In this document: in pieces, positions 12,530-24,282 of the stretch
Numbering within the stretch: position 1 is the stretch's first letter
Layout: the number at the start of each line of letters is the position of its first letter
Assembly: GCA_013399855.1 (NCBI GenBank)
Contig: VXAY01007483.1
Span: 511,074-575,073 of the forward strand
Direction of reading: 5' to 3'
DNA length: 64,000 nt
Source: Oxyruncus cristatus
Lineage: Eukaryota; Chordata; Aves; Passeriformes; Cotingidae
Position numbers and translations under genes: made by a program
Notes under the pieces: model-generated
Told to the model about the DNA's origin: nothing
Database searches by the model: none
What the model saw: only the letters and a program-made list of their open reading frames with translations

Positions 12530-12542
12530 CCCCCCCCCCCCC
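12530..12542. repeat. Poly(C) run, 13 bases
   Basis: Thirteen consecutive C immediately before the assembly gap. Such runs often stop sequencing polymerases and degrade read quality. Confidence 0.95.
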
Positions 12543-12550
12543 AAATTTGT

Positions 12551-12587
12551 NNNNNNNNNNNNNNNNNNNNNNNNNNNNNNNNNNNNN
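12551..12587. other. Assembly gap (37 N)
   Basis: Thirty-seven unknown bases between ccaaatttgt and tactcaaaatttg. The non-round length suggests an estimated gap rather than a default spacer. The flanking C and T homopolymers are a likely cause. Confidence 0.98.
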
Positions 12588-12602
12588 TACTCAAAATTTG
12601 AC

Positions 12603-12617
12603 TTTTTTTTTTTTTTT
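12603..12617. repeat. Poly(T) run, 15 bases
   Basis: Fifteen T just after the gap, possibly the remains of a simple repeat partly lost in the gap. Confidence 0.9.
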
Positions 12618-13512
12618 CAAATAGCAACCCTATAGTTACTGTGAAAGAAAACAGAAGGAACAGCTTCCAAGAGTGCTGGTTGGCTCATGGTATCAGGACA
12701 GGAACACTGCAAATCAGACAGCGCTGAACTGCTGCCGGTAACTGTTCTCAAAGTACAATTTCCCAGTTTTCCATCCCTTTCCTAGTAACTTCTGCCAGGC
12801 ATTCTTACAACTTACAAGGCAGTATTGAAAGCCCTGCTGAAATTAGGATGTGTGACATCTGCTGCTCTACAGAGCCCACCACCAACCACAGAAGGATTCA
12901 ACACAACCCATTTCTGACACTAACATATATATACATACATGTATAAATTGTTAAATGACCTTCCTTTTTTGTTTAGGAGATTACAATTAATTCCTTTGGT
13001 TGCTTATTACTGTACTTTTCCAGGAATGAGAGGTGAGCTGACTGACATTTAATTTCCAGATTTCTTTTTCCCCTTCCTAAAAATAGGCATGACATTTCCC
13101 AGTGTTTTGCATCCCAAGCTCACATTCTGCATTCATTCCCCAGGATAACTGCTAACCATTCCAAAATCATTCAGTAGGTTCTCTACATAACCTAGATAAA
13201 GATCACCTGTCCAATTGATTAAGAAATATTTAAGCTACGACATCAAGTACGAGGGGTGGTTATATATGTAATAAAGATGAAATATTGCTTGTTTTCAAAA
13301 GCACCGTGATGCTCTCATGTTTTTTATTATTACTTATTTCCAATTTATTACCTCAGCAACACCGAATGCTCTATCATTCCAGCTAGCCAGGGAGCACTTC
13401 TGATCCTCAGGATATGGTGTGTGGCCTTGAAAGGGTATTGAGTTAAAAAGAAAATTAATGTGACCTAAATTAAGCCTCTCAGTGCATGCTTTACTTTTTA
13501 AAACTGAAGCTA
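12618..13512. other. Unique sequence, nothing recognised
   Basis: No gene. A 114-codon minus-strand frame (13334-13678) overlaps the CR1-like piece that follows and has no domain. Confidence 0.4.
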
Positions 13513-13575
13513 AATCACAGAACCAGAGACTACCAGGTTGGAAGGGGACCTCAAGGATGCTCGTGTTTGACAGTG
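13513..13575 (-). mobile_element. CR1-like 3' end, diverged
   Basis: On the plus strand atcacagaacc..accaggttggaaggggacctcaaggat corresponds to the reverse complement of a CR1 3' end (atcacagaatcac..aggttggaagggacctcaagatcat). The match is lost after about 60 bases, where sequence resembling a further diverged CR1 body or unrelated DNA follows. The element would be read on the minus strand. Confidence 0.5.
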
Positions 13576-16042
13576 TTCCCCCAAGCCTCCGTGGCAATCC
13601 AGCCACGGGTGCCCTGAGCACCTGCTGCTCGCTCTGTGCTGCCCACAGTTCTCCATCTGGATGATTCCAATCATCCAACAGAAGTCCCCAGGTAAATGTG
13701 GGAGCTCCTGAGGAAATAATTCAGATGCTTGCTGGAGTAGCTGATAAAAAAAAGGAGATCTCTTCATCCCATGCTTTCTAACACTCCAGATCAGGACAGA
13801 GGGAGTGGAGAACAGGAAAGCCAGGGAGAGGTTTCTGCGTGTCCTGGGAGGTGGCAGCAGAGCAGGACACACCAAGCCCCATGGCTGGAAGGCAGACTCT
13901 TACCTGTCCCTGCTCTAGAAAATGCAGGAAGGAGGGAGAGATGTGAAGAGAGTTTTTGCTTGTTTTCTGTGGTTATGGTTCAACAGGATCCATGTAGGAA
14001 TGTGCTCCAAAGCATTGCCTGCGGTCTCTTGACCATCAATTTCTTGCTCTCAAACTACAAAGAGCCAGCTGATGCTCCCCTTTCGAGATATGTAAACCAT
14101 TAAAGCATTGAGAAACCTCCCCTGTAGCTATATGCAGAAAAGAACATCAGCAAAGAACAGCAGCATCGGAGCAACAGAGGCCCCCAGAACACCTGAGTAC
14201 GTTATATATTGAATATTAATGCAAATTCCACACTCAGATCATTCTTCAGTAGAATTACTTAACTACTTAAAGCAACTAAACACATATAAAGAGGCCACTC
14301 GCACGAGCTCAGTGGTTTGTAGAATTTCTTCAAATGATGTTCAAGCAAGTTTCAAGTGCTCTGGGGCCAGGAATGGGAATTCTTCTGTGTTGCAAAAAGG
14401 ATGTTGAACACGGCACTGAGAGTGATCTTATTTGCAAAGTCTCTCCATCTGCTGGCCAGCTCTGGTGTCTGGGGTCACAAGGGTGGCATTTTTGTTTTGT
14501 TTTTGCAATGCAATGAATGATTTAACATTTTCCAACTGCAGTATTTGTAGTATCCAAGGTTAGCCCATTCCATGGCCTTCTACCACTTGATATTTAAAGG
14601 CTTGTAGATAATTGTGGAATATTCTGCGTATTACTTGGTGCTGTGTGTACTGTTCATAAATATGTATTACCTGGCACAGTGTGTGTACCAGTCATAAAAG
14701 TTTAAAGGTTCTAAGAATTACCTTAAGAAGTACAAGAATTGTACTGTATATTTATGTGCATTTACGAGCACATACATACTATTCCTGTAAATATATTTGT
14801 AAATGAAAAGGAAATAGAATGGAAAAGGGATTTTCTAATCACACCTTTGACAAAATAATGGCATCATTATCTTTCCTGCATTAGGTAACAGTAGAATATT
14901 GCACTTTCAGTAATGCATCTTCACTGTTTGTTTCTGTAAAATCTTTCTTATACCTGGGTGAATTGCAAAAATGTAATTTCAGAACTCTAAAAAGTCTGCT
15001 AATTTGAGAATGTAGTGCTCTAAAAATATCTCTGTTATCAGGGTTTTCCAGGAAGTAGATGCAGAAAGGGAGAACTAATTCTTAGATTATGCAGTACACT
15101 GATATGAAATCCATTTGATTAAAAATACAGAAAAACTATTATTTTTTCACCAAGCCATACATTCAATTTGTCTCCTTTCCCCAATTTTTAAACTAACAGC
15201 TCCAACTTGTTGCTTCGTTCCAGCCTCTTTATGCCTCCGAGTCTAATGAAAAAAACCCCGCAGTCACCTAAAATATCCCGTTTTGTCACTGTGCAGCACC
15301 ACTGCCACTCAGAACTTCAAAGGATCCGGACAGACCAAATTGGGATCCTTCTTTTTGAAAAGCACTGGCTCCATGAGATAAGAAAATCTTCATTAGCTGC
15401 TTCCTTTATGGAGACGATGAATCAATTAAGGAATTCGAAATCCACGCAGCGAAAGGGCAATGATGTGAATGTACACCCCAGATAACTACCAGCTGTAAAA
15501 CTTGTAAAACTTCCCACTGTTTAGATGCTGCTGATATTAGAGCTACTTGGATGATAACTTTGGGTTTACTGCAGTTCTGGCAGCTGGATTTTACTGAGCA
15601 GCAACGGGGTATGGCCACAACAAAGGCTGCTCGCTTTGTCCTTCTACGAGTTTGCAAAGCCCAGGATTTGGGATGAGTGTTTTTTTATTTCCAGTGAAAT
15701 ATTTCACAGACGAGAAAAACTGAAATGATGTCTGGTAAGCATTTGCATTCCACAGAAAGCATCTCGTGTGATAAGACCACTCTTAGCTTTAGCAAGTGGA
15801 ATCATTCCAGTTCCCTTCCTGGTGTTTGCAATTGAGCTGCTGAGAAGATACTGCTCAAAGATTCTTACCGTGGGAGATACATCTGAATAGTTCATTTTCT
15901 GGAAGGGCTTGAATAAGTAGCTTTCTTATGCATTTATTCTTTAAAATTACTCACTTTAATACAGTCGGTGCCACTGCTTTGTTGTCCCCCTTTTAAATTT
16001 ATTTTTAGCACCAACATCCAAACAAAGCATTACGAATGTAAA
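13576..16042. other. Unique sequence, no confident gene
   Basis: Open frames of up to 121 codons on both strands around 13510-14103, none with a recognisable domain. A minus-strand segment at 15867-15894 is flanked by an acceptor (cccttccag) and a donor (CACG/GTAAGA) and is open in one frame, but is only 28 bases long. Confidence 0.4.
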
Positions 16043-16063
16043 CCACCCCCCCCACACACACAC
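16043..16063. repeat. C run followed by (CA)n
   Basis: Accccccccc runs into five CA units. A short interrupted microsatellite. Confidence 0.8.
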
Positions 16064-16628
16064 GCCTCCGGGTTGGTTTAACTTGGAATTAAGAAAATGC
16101 AACGTTAACAGGGGGCAAATGGGAAGATATTTTTAAGTCACACACATAAATTAGGCAGAAGAAAAACAGGTTGCATTAGAGAGGTTTAAATTTAGATCTG
16201 GCACTGCAGTTCTCAGTAGCATTTCGCAATACATATTAGCCTTAATAAATACAACAGTAGATTGGAGTTATTAGAAATCTCCAGGTAAACTAGCAACTCC
16301 ACCCCCAGTTGACTGTGTAATGCTGCACAAGTCATTCTACTTGGTGAAAGTGAAGCTCCATCTAAAAAAAATTATGCTTTTGCAAACCTTTTCTCAAAAA
16401 AACCCACTGCTCCTGACTGAAGAACTGACTTCAGGTAAAGTCCAAGCACTCTTACAGGCTTCCTGAAACAACTATTTCACCAGTGCATGAAGGAGCCATC
16501 ACTGGGAATTCTCCACGGGAAAGGAATTAACCCATAAACTATTACAGGGAAAGCTCACTCAAAAGTGTGATATGAAAACTTAATAAAAACTTATTCTGGA
16601 ACAACAATAGAGGAGAAAAAGTGTTGTC
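16064..16628. other. Unique sequence, nothing recognised
   Basis: No repeat, RNA gene or coding signal seen. Confidence 0.4.
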
Positions 16629-16643
16629 TTTTTTTTTTTTTTT
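16629..16643. repeat. Poly(T) run, 15 bases
   Basis: Fifteen T. No retroelement body could be recognised on either side, so this is not clearly a poly(A) tail. Confidence 0.85.
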
Positions 16644-18106
16644 AATGTTATGAAAGGGAGTTTTCTTCCTCAATTATGAACCTTAATATAGCACCTGACC
16701 AAGTCATAATTATTCTCAAAATCAGAGTGACCAAACACGTGAGTCACGTTTGGGGCTTTTTTTTCCACCTTCACTCATACAAGCTGGCAGCAATATGTAT
16801 ATATATGCAGTCTCTATATGACTGCATGAATTAATCTAATCCCTCAACAAAAAAAGATAAAAAAAAAGAATGTTGCAACACACTTCTTGTCAACAAGGGC
16901 AAATATAAATTGTAACTTCTATGATTAAAGCCTAATTTTGATCCTTCTGATACTGGCCCAGCATCATTTGACCACTTGATACATAAATAGAATTTAGAAG
17001 ACATTCTCTGGATTTTTTAACAGTTCAAACAATTGCTGCAAATGTGGTGGGTTACAGGAGTACAGAACTTTCCGCATGGCATTAAACAGGGCTGCAGTTA
17101 CACACGAACATTTATTTGTGTGTTTCTCTACCTCACTATAAAAACATCCAAACATTCCCCAAATCCCTGGCCAGTACATTCTTTTTAAAACTAAGCATTG
17201 CAAACACTCGGTGTGTCACATAGAACCTGGTTTCCAATAGCAAAAGTGGAAGTTGTGGCTGTATATGAAAAATGGAGAAGTAATTAATAAGGGTTTAAGC
17301 AGAACTTTGAAATGCAAAAAACTGCAAATGGGAAATCCTGTGGAAGGTGGCCTACAAAAGAAAAGTCCTAAATCTCTAAGGATAGAGGCAGAAGCCCACC
17401 CATATCCACATGCACCCACTGTGATACAGTTATTAAAGGTGTTGAGAGGGAATCAGTCTCCAGACTGGAAGCAGAAATATCAGGCATGAGGGGGGATTTC
17501 TGCAGAGACCTGAGTAACTGCTCTGGCTTACAGATATTGATCAGAGCATGCAGATCAAAGGCAAACACAGAGCTGGTCTTACACATAAGCCAAAACGTCA
17601 TTAGTGTCACAAAATCAAGCCATTTCCCTTTCCCCCTTTTTTTAATCAGATACGTCAGAAGGTATGGAGTGTACAGCTTGTCCTAATTTCCCCCATAACT
17701 GCAAGTAAATTCTCTCTTCAGTTTAAATGCAGGATTAAGCTTGTTGCTGAATCAGCTCACTCTGCCTCTGGAAAAGCTCAGACTGCTACAAATTTGGGAA
17801 CTACTTCTTAGAGATGCAGAGTTAGTCAGAATAAATCCTGTATCACAGTTCCCTCAGTTGCCAGGTCTTTCAGCTTTGGCTTTTAAGGGACACAAGCAAT
17901 GAACTGCAATAAGTCAAACTCCCCATGTTCTTCTAACATTTATTTTCTTTCTATTACGGTTGTTTGGAAAGTAACTGTGACACAGCAATCTTGCCAAGAA
18001 GCCCCAAAAGCCCATCTGGCCTCTGGAAAAGAAGCCATTGCTGCGTGACTCCAGAGTTAACTGTTCAGACTTGCTGTACCCTGGAAATATAGATAAATAT
18101 ACTACA
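16644..18106. other. Unique sequence, nothing recognised
   Basis: Contains a short TATATA stretch near 16795-16806 and frames of at most 80 codons without domains. Confidence 0.4.
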
Positions 18107-18167
18107 ATAGTATATTTACTCTTATATTTTTATATATATTTAGGATATTATATAGTATATTTACTCT
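18107..18167. repeat. AT-rich patch with an exact 16-base direct repeat
   Basis: The 16-mer atagtatatttactct occurs at 18107-18122 and 18152-18167, 45 bases apart, separated by TATATATATT sequence. This is probably a slippage duplication in an AT-rich microsatellite. Confidence 0.75.
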
Positions 18168-19536
18168 AAAGAGCAGGGCTGGGTAACTAGGGATAGGGGT
18201 ATCACTTCCCCTATGTCCCCTCCTGCTCCATATGGGAAGAAGTGAACACATTCTAGCTTTTCTGGCATATATATATTTATACCTTAGAATTACAGAAGTA
18301 TAAGGAACTTCCTGGTGCTGTTACTGCAGACAATTAGTGTCCAAATACACAATCTACCTGCCATAAACAGCCCCTCTCAGCAGATTCTGAAGCTGCTCAG
18401 GTTCGGTGCCATTTCATTAATCACGGTTTGCCTGAGGCACAGCACATGAACTTACCTAAATTGCTGCCAGGGTTCCTCGATCATCCTTTGGCTTCCCCTG
18501 TGCTTTTCAGAATGAGAATTACACCACATCACTATCCCACATCCATCCCCACCCCGGGATGTATGCAGGACACACAGCCCAGGCAGCAGGCAGCTGCCAT
18601 TACGGATGTAAATTAAGTCTCCCAAGACGAGGTGCAAGAGGAGAACATGACTTGTTATAGACAATAAGTGGCGAAGGAGATACGGCAAAGGAGACTGAGT
18701 CAACATTATTTTATCCAAAAGTGATTGTAAACTATCATTCCTTTAAGGAAGGATTTGACAGGAGTTCTGAAAATGCTGTGGGATAATTAGAGACAGATGC
18801 TGCCATTCCTGACTTTAAAGGAAGTCAAGAACATTTAATGCTTTGCATGATAAGAATATTAAACAAATGTGATCAGAGATGATAGTATCACATGGGGGAA
18901 ACAAGGGGTTATGTTCTGCATCCTTACTGCAGCTCTATTAAAATCAAAAACCTTGTCCAGCCTAGGAAGGAATATTCAAAGGTTTCAGACCTTGTGCTTT
19001 CAAAGTATCTGCTTATCAAAGGTACAGTTCTGAGCACTGCAATGAATGAACAAATCAGCTGCATAAGCTTCAGATATTTCAAGCACATCTTAGACTCGAA
19101 GATTATAACCTTCTCACTTTTAATTCAAAAAAATCATTGATTTTTCTTCTTAAACACATGCCCATCCTTGACAGACCCACAATCCTGAGACACAGGAGTG
19201 CATTTGCTGAGGTCTCCAGGCACTCCCACTTACACCCAGATCCCGGGGAACCCGAAGTCCAATGACCTAATGATCCCTGCTTTCTGTTAAAATCACCTCT
19301 TGTAGTTTCAGACAATCAGCTTCAATAAGTTATACGGCCACTTAATTAAAATTCCATTTCAGAAACTAAACCAGCACGTCAAGATTTACATCCTTTAAAA
19401 TAAATAGCATGTGATGTTTAAATAAGCAACCCAGCACGAGTGGAAGGCTGAGACATCTTGAGGAAGAGCACCAGAAGCCCTAATGGCCACTACACAATTT
19501 CCAACTCCAAGTAGTTCCAATCCACAATTAATTAGG
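18168..19536. other. Unique sequence with one possible minus-strand exon
   Basis: The segment 18456-18502 on the minus strand has a near-perfect donor (TTTAG/GTAAGT) and acceptor options at aaaag or gcacag. It is open in a frame that would join in phase with 1762-1837 (reading ..RMIEEPWQQF-R). At under 50 bases this is suggestive only. Nothing else is recognised; an 88-codon minus frame spans the same place. Confidence 0.3.
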
Positions 19537-19602
19537 TTAAAACAAAAAAAATATTAAAAAATAATAATAATAAAAAAAACACCTAGAAGAGGGAAAAAAA
19601 AA
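19537..19602. repeat. A-rich low-complexity repeat
   Basis: Runs of A, five AAT/ATA units and a second A9-10 run. No retroelement body is recognisable to either side. Confidence 0.85.
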
Positions 19603-20116
19603 ATCCAGATGTTTAGGGAAAACAGTTTTTTCTCTACATAGCAGGCCAGTGTGAGATGGCTTTTGACACCAGCTCTGTCTACTTAAAAAGCCCTTTTTGT
19701 ACCAAACCCGCCGAAGCAGCTCTCGCTGGCGCGTTATGTCCCCGCAACGTGGTTATTTTGATGTGAGATGAAAAGTCACCCTATTTGAGAGCATGTTTGG
19801 GAAAAATAGCTCGAGCAACACTGCAAAGCAGCTCACTTTGAAAACTACTACAGCAAGGAAGTTTCGTACGGGGGAAAAAAAAAAAAATGTCGTGCTTTTA
19901 TTTATTTTTACGCATCATCTCCCACAAGTGTTGGACTGTTCACCTTCTGGCACAGACTAAAAGCTCTCGCTGAGTTCACAGACATCAAAGACTTAGTGGA
20001 TTCTGACACATGGCTTAGCTCTTGCACAGAACTATTTTATAATAATGGAAGAAACACTACTAAGAAGTGACCGTAGTTTACACGACTGAAAGATATACCA
20101 GGGTGTTTTCAAATTT
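19603..20116. other. Unique sequence, nothing recognised
   Basis: Includes a 13-base A run at 19875-19887. No coding or RNA signal. Confidence 0.4.
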
Positions 20117-20151
20117 TCTAGTGCTATATAATTCTCTAGTACTATAGAATT
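20117..20151. repeat. 18-base tandem duplication
   Basis: Units tctagtgctatataatt (20117-20133) and tctagtactatagaatt (20135-20151) differ at two positions. The second unit with its flank is also a near-palindrome centred on agtact. Confidence 0.65.
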
Positions 20152-20296
20152 AGAACATATATAAAAATTACAGCTTCTCAAGATTAGCTTGAATTAAAAA
20201 TTTTCAATATGCTGCATTGATATTATCAGAATCACCATCTGTGGTACCCACAAAAGCAGTTGATGTTATCCCCACTTTTTGCCCCTCGGGATCATT

Positions 20297-20400
20297 TGTA
20301 ATCCCGGAGACCATAACACACGAGACAGATTTGACTCTGGCGCTGGCCCACAAGAGAGCAGGGATTTATTACAGCTTCTTTTTACACGACTGCAGCTCTA
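20297..20400 (-). mobile_element. Probable LTR fragment of an endogenous retrovirus (R-U5)
   Basis: Reading the minus strand, an AATAAA within tgtaataaatccctgctc is followed by a GC-richer stretch with ctgtctcgtgtgttatggtct, then ccgggattaca. This is the typical order of poly(A) signal, R end and U5 in retroviral LTRs, ending in CA. On the plus strand the piece begins TGTA at 20297. It is locally richer in CpG than its surroundings. No internal viral genes, primer site or second LTR are recognisable nearby, so it would be a solo LTR remnant with its U3 limits unclear. The family is not identified. The 104-codon plus-strand frame across it has no domain and is not a gene. Confidence 0.42.
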
Positions 20401-21558
20401 ATGCAATTCACTGCTCCAGCCTAAGATGGACAACTTGGCAATCTGAACATCTGTACTTTTTCTGCTCAAAATCTATTTCAGCAATGGATGTCAAACTGCA
20501 TTGCAAGACAGGCTGGATGTTTATTTCATAAAAGTCAACAGAGACGATAAGTCCAGGCAGAAGGACAGAAGAGGAAGGGAGGAGGGAAAGAACATTAATA
20601 GTTTAGCGTTGTCTTTGTTAATTTAATAACACACTGAGGTATTCTATTAAAGTGTCATGTACTAAAAGCACCTCTTCAAAAGGGATGCCAAGTTCTCTTC
20701 AGTGTCAAGGAAGTTAAACCTACAAAACAAACAGAAACCTTCTTCTAAAAGCATTTAGCTACTTTGTATTCCTGCCTGCTAATGTCTCATGTGGATTGTT
20801 TTTAGTGGTAAAATTTTGTCTATAATGTGCAAGCATTGCAGCACTTTGAAGTAATGAAACCCAATGGACCCTTCAACCTTATTCTGTTTATGTTATGTAA
20901 TTATAAACTCATTATTTTCATATAAAATGCTATCCTAATCTAAAAAAGGATGCTACAAGATATAGCAAATCTATCTGTCAACCCTGCAAACCAAACACAT
21001 ATCTGTCAACCACACTCTGATGACAACTGTTGTTTGGAATGGAAAAGAGCTATGATTTATGATCATAAATAGCAAAATCCAAAAATTAAGCCGAACATTA
21101 AGCTGAGCTCTTTTCCTGCCTCTTTTTCCTCCTCACTGGCAATAAAGGTTATGATACCTGAGTATCACTGTCAGCAGTGTGCTGCCATGACCTCCAGCAC
21201 AACCACTGAGCCACCGTTTTGCCACTTCTGGTAATTGCTCACACCACAGTCCTGAGCACAGAATTCATATTTTAAAAGCCCTGATTACAGCCCTCCCTTA
21301 TACTGGCATCAAATCTAACTTTGAAGCCCCATTACTATGTATGTATTCAAATTATTTTTCCAAAAGTGCATTACTTTTCACTTACATTTTCCATGCTGCT
21401 TACAGGCATGTCCTGTGTTATTTTGGCTAAATTAGTGAACAAAACTCAAAGGACTGTGCTTAGTCTCTTCTTCTCTCTCTCCTCATTACAGCCACTATTA
21501 GAGGAACAGCTTAACATCACTGGGGATTCTTATCAGTTGTGTCACTGTGCCAGAAGAC
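20401..21558. other. Unique sequence, possibly including LTR U3
   Basis: The part up to about 20530 may be U3 of the LTR fragment, with limits not visible. A purine-rich stretch (gaagaggaagggaggagg) lies at about 20565-20590. Nothing else is recognised. Confidence 0.35.
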
Positions 21559-21752
21559 TCATAGAATCATGAAATCATAGAATGTTAAGGGGCTGGAATG
21601 GACCTTAAAGATCATCTAGTCCCAACCTGCCCTGCCACAGGCAGGGACACCTTCTCTTAGACCAGGTTTCTCAAGGCCTTTTCCAACTGGGTATCGCACG
21701 CTCAGGTTCGAGGCAGAACGCTCAGAGGCATCCACAACCTTCCTGGGCAAAA
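21559..21752 (-). mobile_element. CR1 LINE, 3' fragment (~190 bases)
   Basis: The plus strand shows tcatagaatcatgaaatcatagaatg, then ggctggaatggaccttaaagatcatctagt, ccctgccacaggcagggacacc, tagaccaggtttctcaaggcc and catccacaacc..cctgggcaa. This is a full walk through the reverse-complemented CR1 3' region. Two or three terminal repeats (tcatagaat) survive. The middle has an insertion or divergence near 21690-21720. Confidence 0.92.
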
Positions 21753-24187
21753 AGAATGACTAAGACAGTCACCACCACCGTCATTCCTATTCTAGTTGAG
21801 CATCAGGAAGGGAATCTCAGTGTGCTCCAGGCTTGCATTGCATAAAAGAAGAGGTAAAGACCTGAACATGCCCTCGTGGCAGCACAGCCACGGCGTCAGC
21901 GGTACAAGACCACTAAGAACTAGGAAATCTATTTTCAAGGCAGCTGGAACCTCACACGGGAAATCCTGACTCATTCATGCAAGAAAACATTTGTTGTAAA
22001 CTTTCAGTAAACTGAAAGCTACTTCTGAGGAAGGAGAGATTTGTCTAGGAACGAATTCCATGTGCAAGATGCCAACATAGAAGTAGGGAACTGAAATGTC
22101 CATGTGCAGCACTGCTGTAATCAACATGGTTATTAAGGGATTTTGTGACACTAAGTTTTGTGAGACAAGACTATGTCTTGCTATAAGTATACTGCGCCCA
22201 GTACCTTGAGCCAAGATCGTATTTTATCCAGCAATGTCATTTATCTGTTTAAACCTGCTGTCAAAGCACACTGACAGACAAGTCTCAGCGAAGAAGGAAG
22301 GAAAAGGATGCAGTCAACCAATAAATTATTCCTCTATATTACTATTCTTTTTTATCTTAGAGCTTTTCTCTTGCAAGAACTTTGAGCAGTTTATTTTTTT
22401 GCTGGTTTATTTGTTCTGTAGAGTGCTGCTGCCGAGTGGTGTCTACACTTCAGTTAATGCAGAGTAATCCTGTTATACAATACAAGCCTGTATTCTCCAG
22501 AGTTTCAAAGTAACAGCTTTTCTGTTCAGACTCCAGAAGATAGTACGTTTTCTCTGCTGCTCTTCACACTTCCAGCTGCTTTGACAATGATGGTATTTAC
22601 AACTGGGGGGAAATGGGTAATAAAATTACAAGTTTCTGCAAAAGAGGGATCCGGGCAGTGATGTGCTGTCAGCCTGGTCTCACTCTGACGTGTCAGAGCC
22701 CTCCTTCTCTCGAAACTAAAGTCCTGGGTGAAGTCAAACTCCACATTTCCAGTCCCACCTGGCTTCCATGCTCAATCTTTATACTGCAGATCTAATTCTG
22801 TTTTAAGACAGCACGTGACTCAAGTGCAGGAAAGGATATTTGATCAAAAAGACTCTCACACCACCTTAATTAATCACATTTCCATTTTTATACCATGTCC
22901 CCAGGTCCCTTTAACAATAACTGAGCATCTGAAGGTAAAAGCTGCTCTCAGTCCAAGCACACGGCAATGTTACAGTGGCAAGATCAGCCTTCTGCTGTCC
23001 TTGCCACGTGGAATTGTGTTCTGAGGGTTATGGTATGAAGCAATGTGTAATTTACAAAAATGGATTAAAAAGCCCGCCATATTTGCAAAGCACAGTTTCA
23101 CAATGGCTTCAACGCTCCTGGATACAGCTCCTGTTCCTAAATTCAAACACGTTTCGCTGTCATAAACCTCATTTTTTAACTACTGTCTTGTTCCCTAACC
23201 AGTCCCATTGTCCCATCAACAATCCAGTCTATATTCCAGCCACTTTCAAGGTCAGTTTATATTTTGTGTGTTCCCAGTAGAGCTTAGCACTCAAGAAGAT
23301 TTCTAAAGAAGACCAGTCAATCTCTGGAGAATGCTTACTTCAGTAGTTTCAAATCTTAAGAAGGTGTAACTTAAATTAACTTCCCAGCCAACACTGTGGT
23401 ACCTTCCAAAGGGTCTTTTTCTCTGAGCTTGTTTTTTGCCTGTAATCAGCATCCTGGCACTGATCTTATCACTGTCAATCAGGATGAAAATATTAACTGG
23501 GGAAAAACACATCTATTTAGACATCCTTAGTTTTATCAACTCTCTGGAGTTTAATTATGAGTAATATTAACAGATAGGCAGAGATTTAGGAACTATGTGA
23601 ATAAGACAGATAACAAAAGAAAAGGCAGAATCAGTAGTCAACTAAACTACAAGGGTTAGATGAACATTTTCAGGAGAAAAGAAAGATTTCCTCAGTCTTA
23701 CTCTTCAGTGATCTCTTCTGAATGAATTCATATCATCACTAAAAGTAGTGTAATTTATTTAGAACTGGGTGGAAAGGTAAGAGACATAAACCAGCTTTTA
23801 ACTGACAGCTCATCAGAACATGCTACTGAAGATGACAATGTATTTTGGAAAAGGCTTTAAGGATAAGAAGAAAAGGATTTTTAAGGTTGAATAAATATTT
23901 GTAGATATGATACTACACCCTCGAGAGTTCCGTTTACACACGGAGGCATATTCTGTCAGCAGAGAAAAGCATATTAAATAATTACGTCCCTGTTCTTCCT
24001 TTATGCACAATATAATTTTACAGAAGGGGAATGGAGGAGTCAGTGGCCACCATCCTGTCCCATATGTGTAGATTTCAAACTGGATCAAAATATTGGAGCA
24101 AACACTTGAGTCAACAAGCACACTCTCCAAACTGAGGTGGTATTTGATTGCAGTAAAGACCACTGATGCCCACGGAAGGAACTTGGG
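21753..24187. other. Unique sequence, no confident gene
   Basis: Frames of up to 101 codons (22728-23280) have no domain. A plus-strand 30-base segment (22905-22934) is flanked by a good acceptor (accatgtccccag) and donor (AAG/GTAAAA) and is open, but is too short to call. Minus-strand frames at 23813-24306 run into the next CR1. Confidence 0.4.
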
Positions 24188-24282
24188 CCAGTGGAAGGTG
24201 CCCCTGCCCATGGCAGAGGGTTGGAGAGAGATGATCTTTCAGGTCCCTTCCAACCCAAACCATTCTGTGGCTCTGTGATTCT
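24188..24282 (+). mobile_element. CR1 LINE, 3' terminal fragment
   Basis: ggaaggtgcccctgcccatggcagagggttgg, then gatgatctttcaggtcccttcc, aacccaaaccattctgtgg and ctctgtgattct: the last ~95 bases of a CR1, well conserved and probably among the younger copies here. The sense strand is plus. Confidence 0.93.

Noticed and set aside
13240..13270. gaggggtggttatatatgta, resembling a mariner-type terminal repeat
   Set aside because: Match limited to about ten bases and no partner inverted repeat found.
22905..22934. 30-base plus-strand segment with acceptor and donor consensus
   Set aside because: Too short; pairs like this are expected many times in 64 kb of AT-rich DNA.
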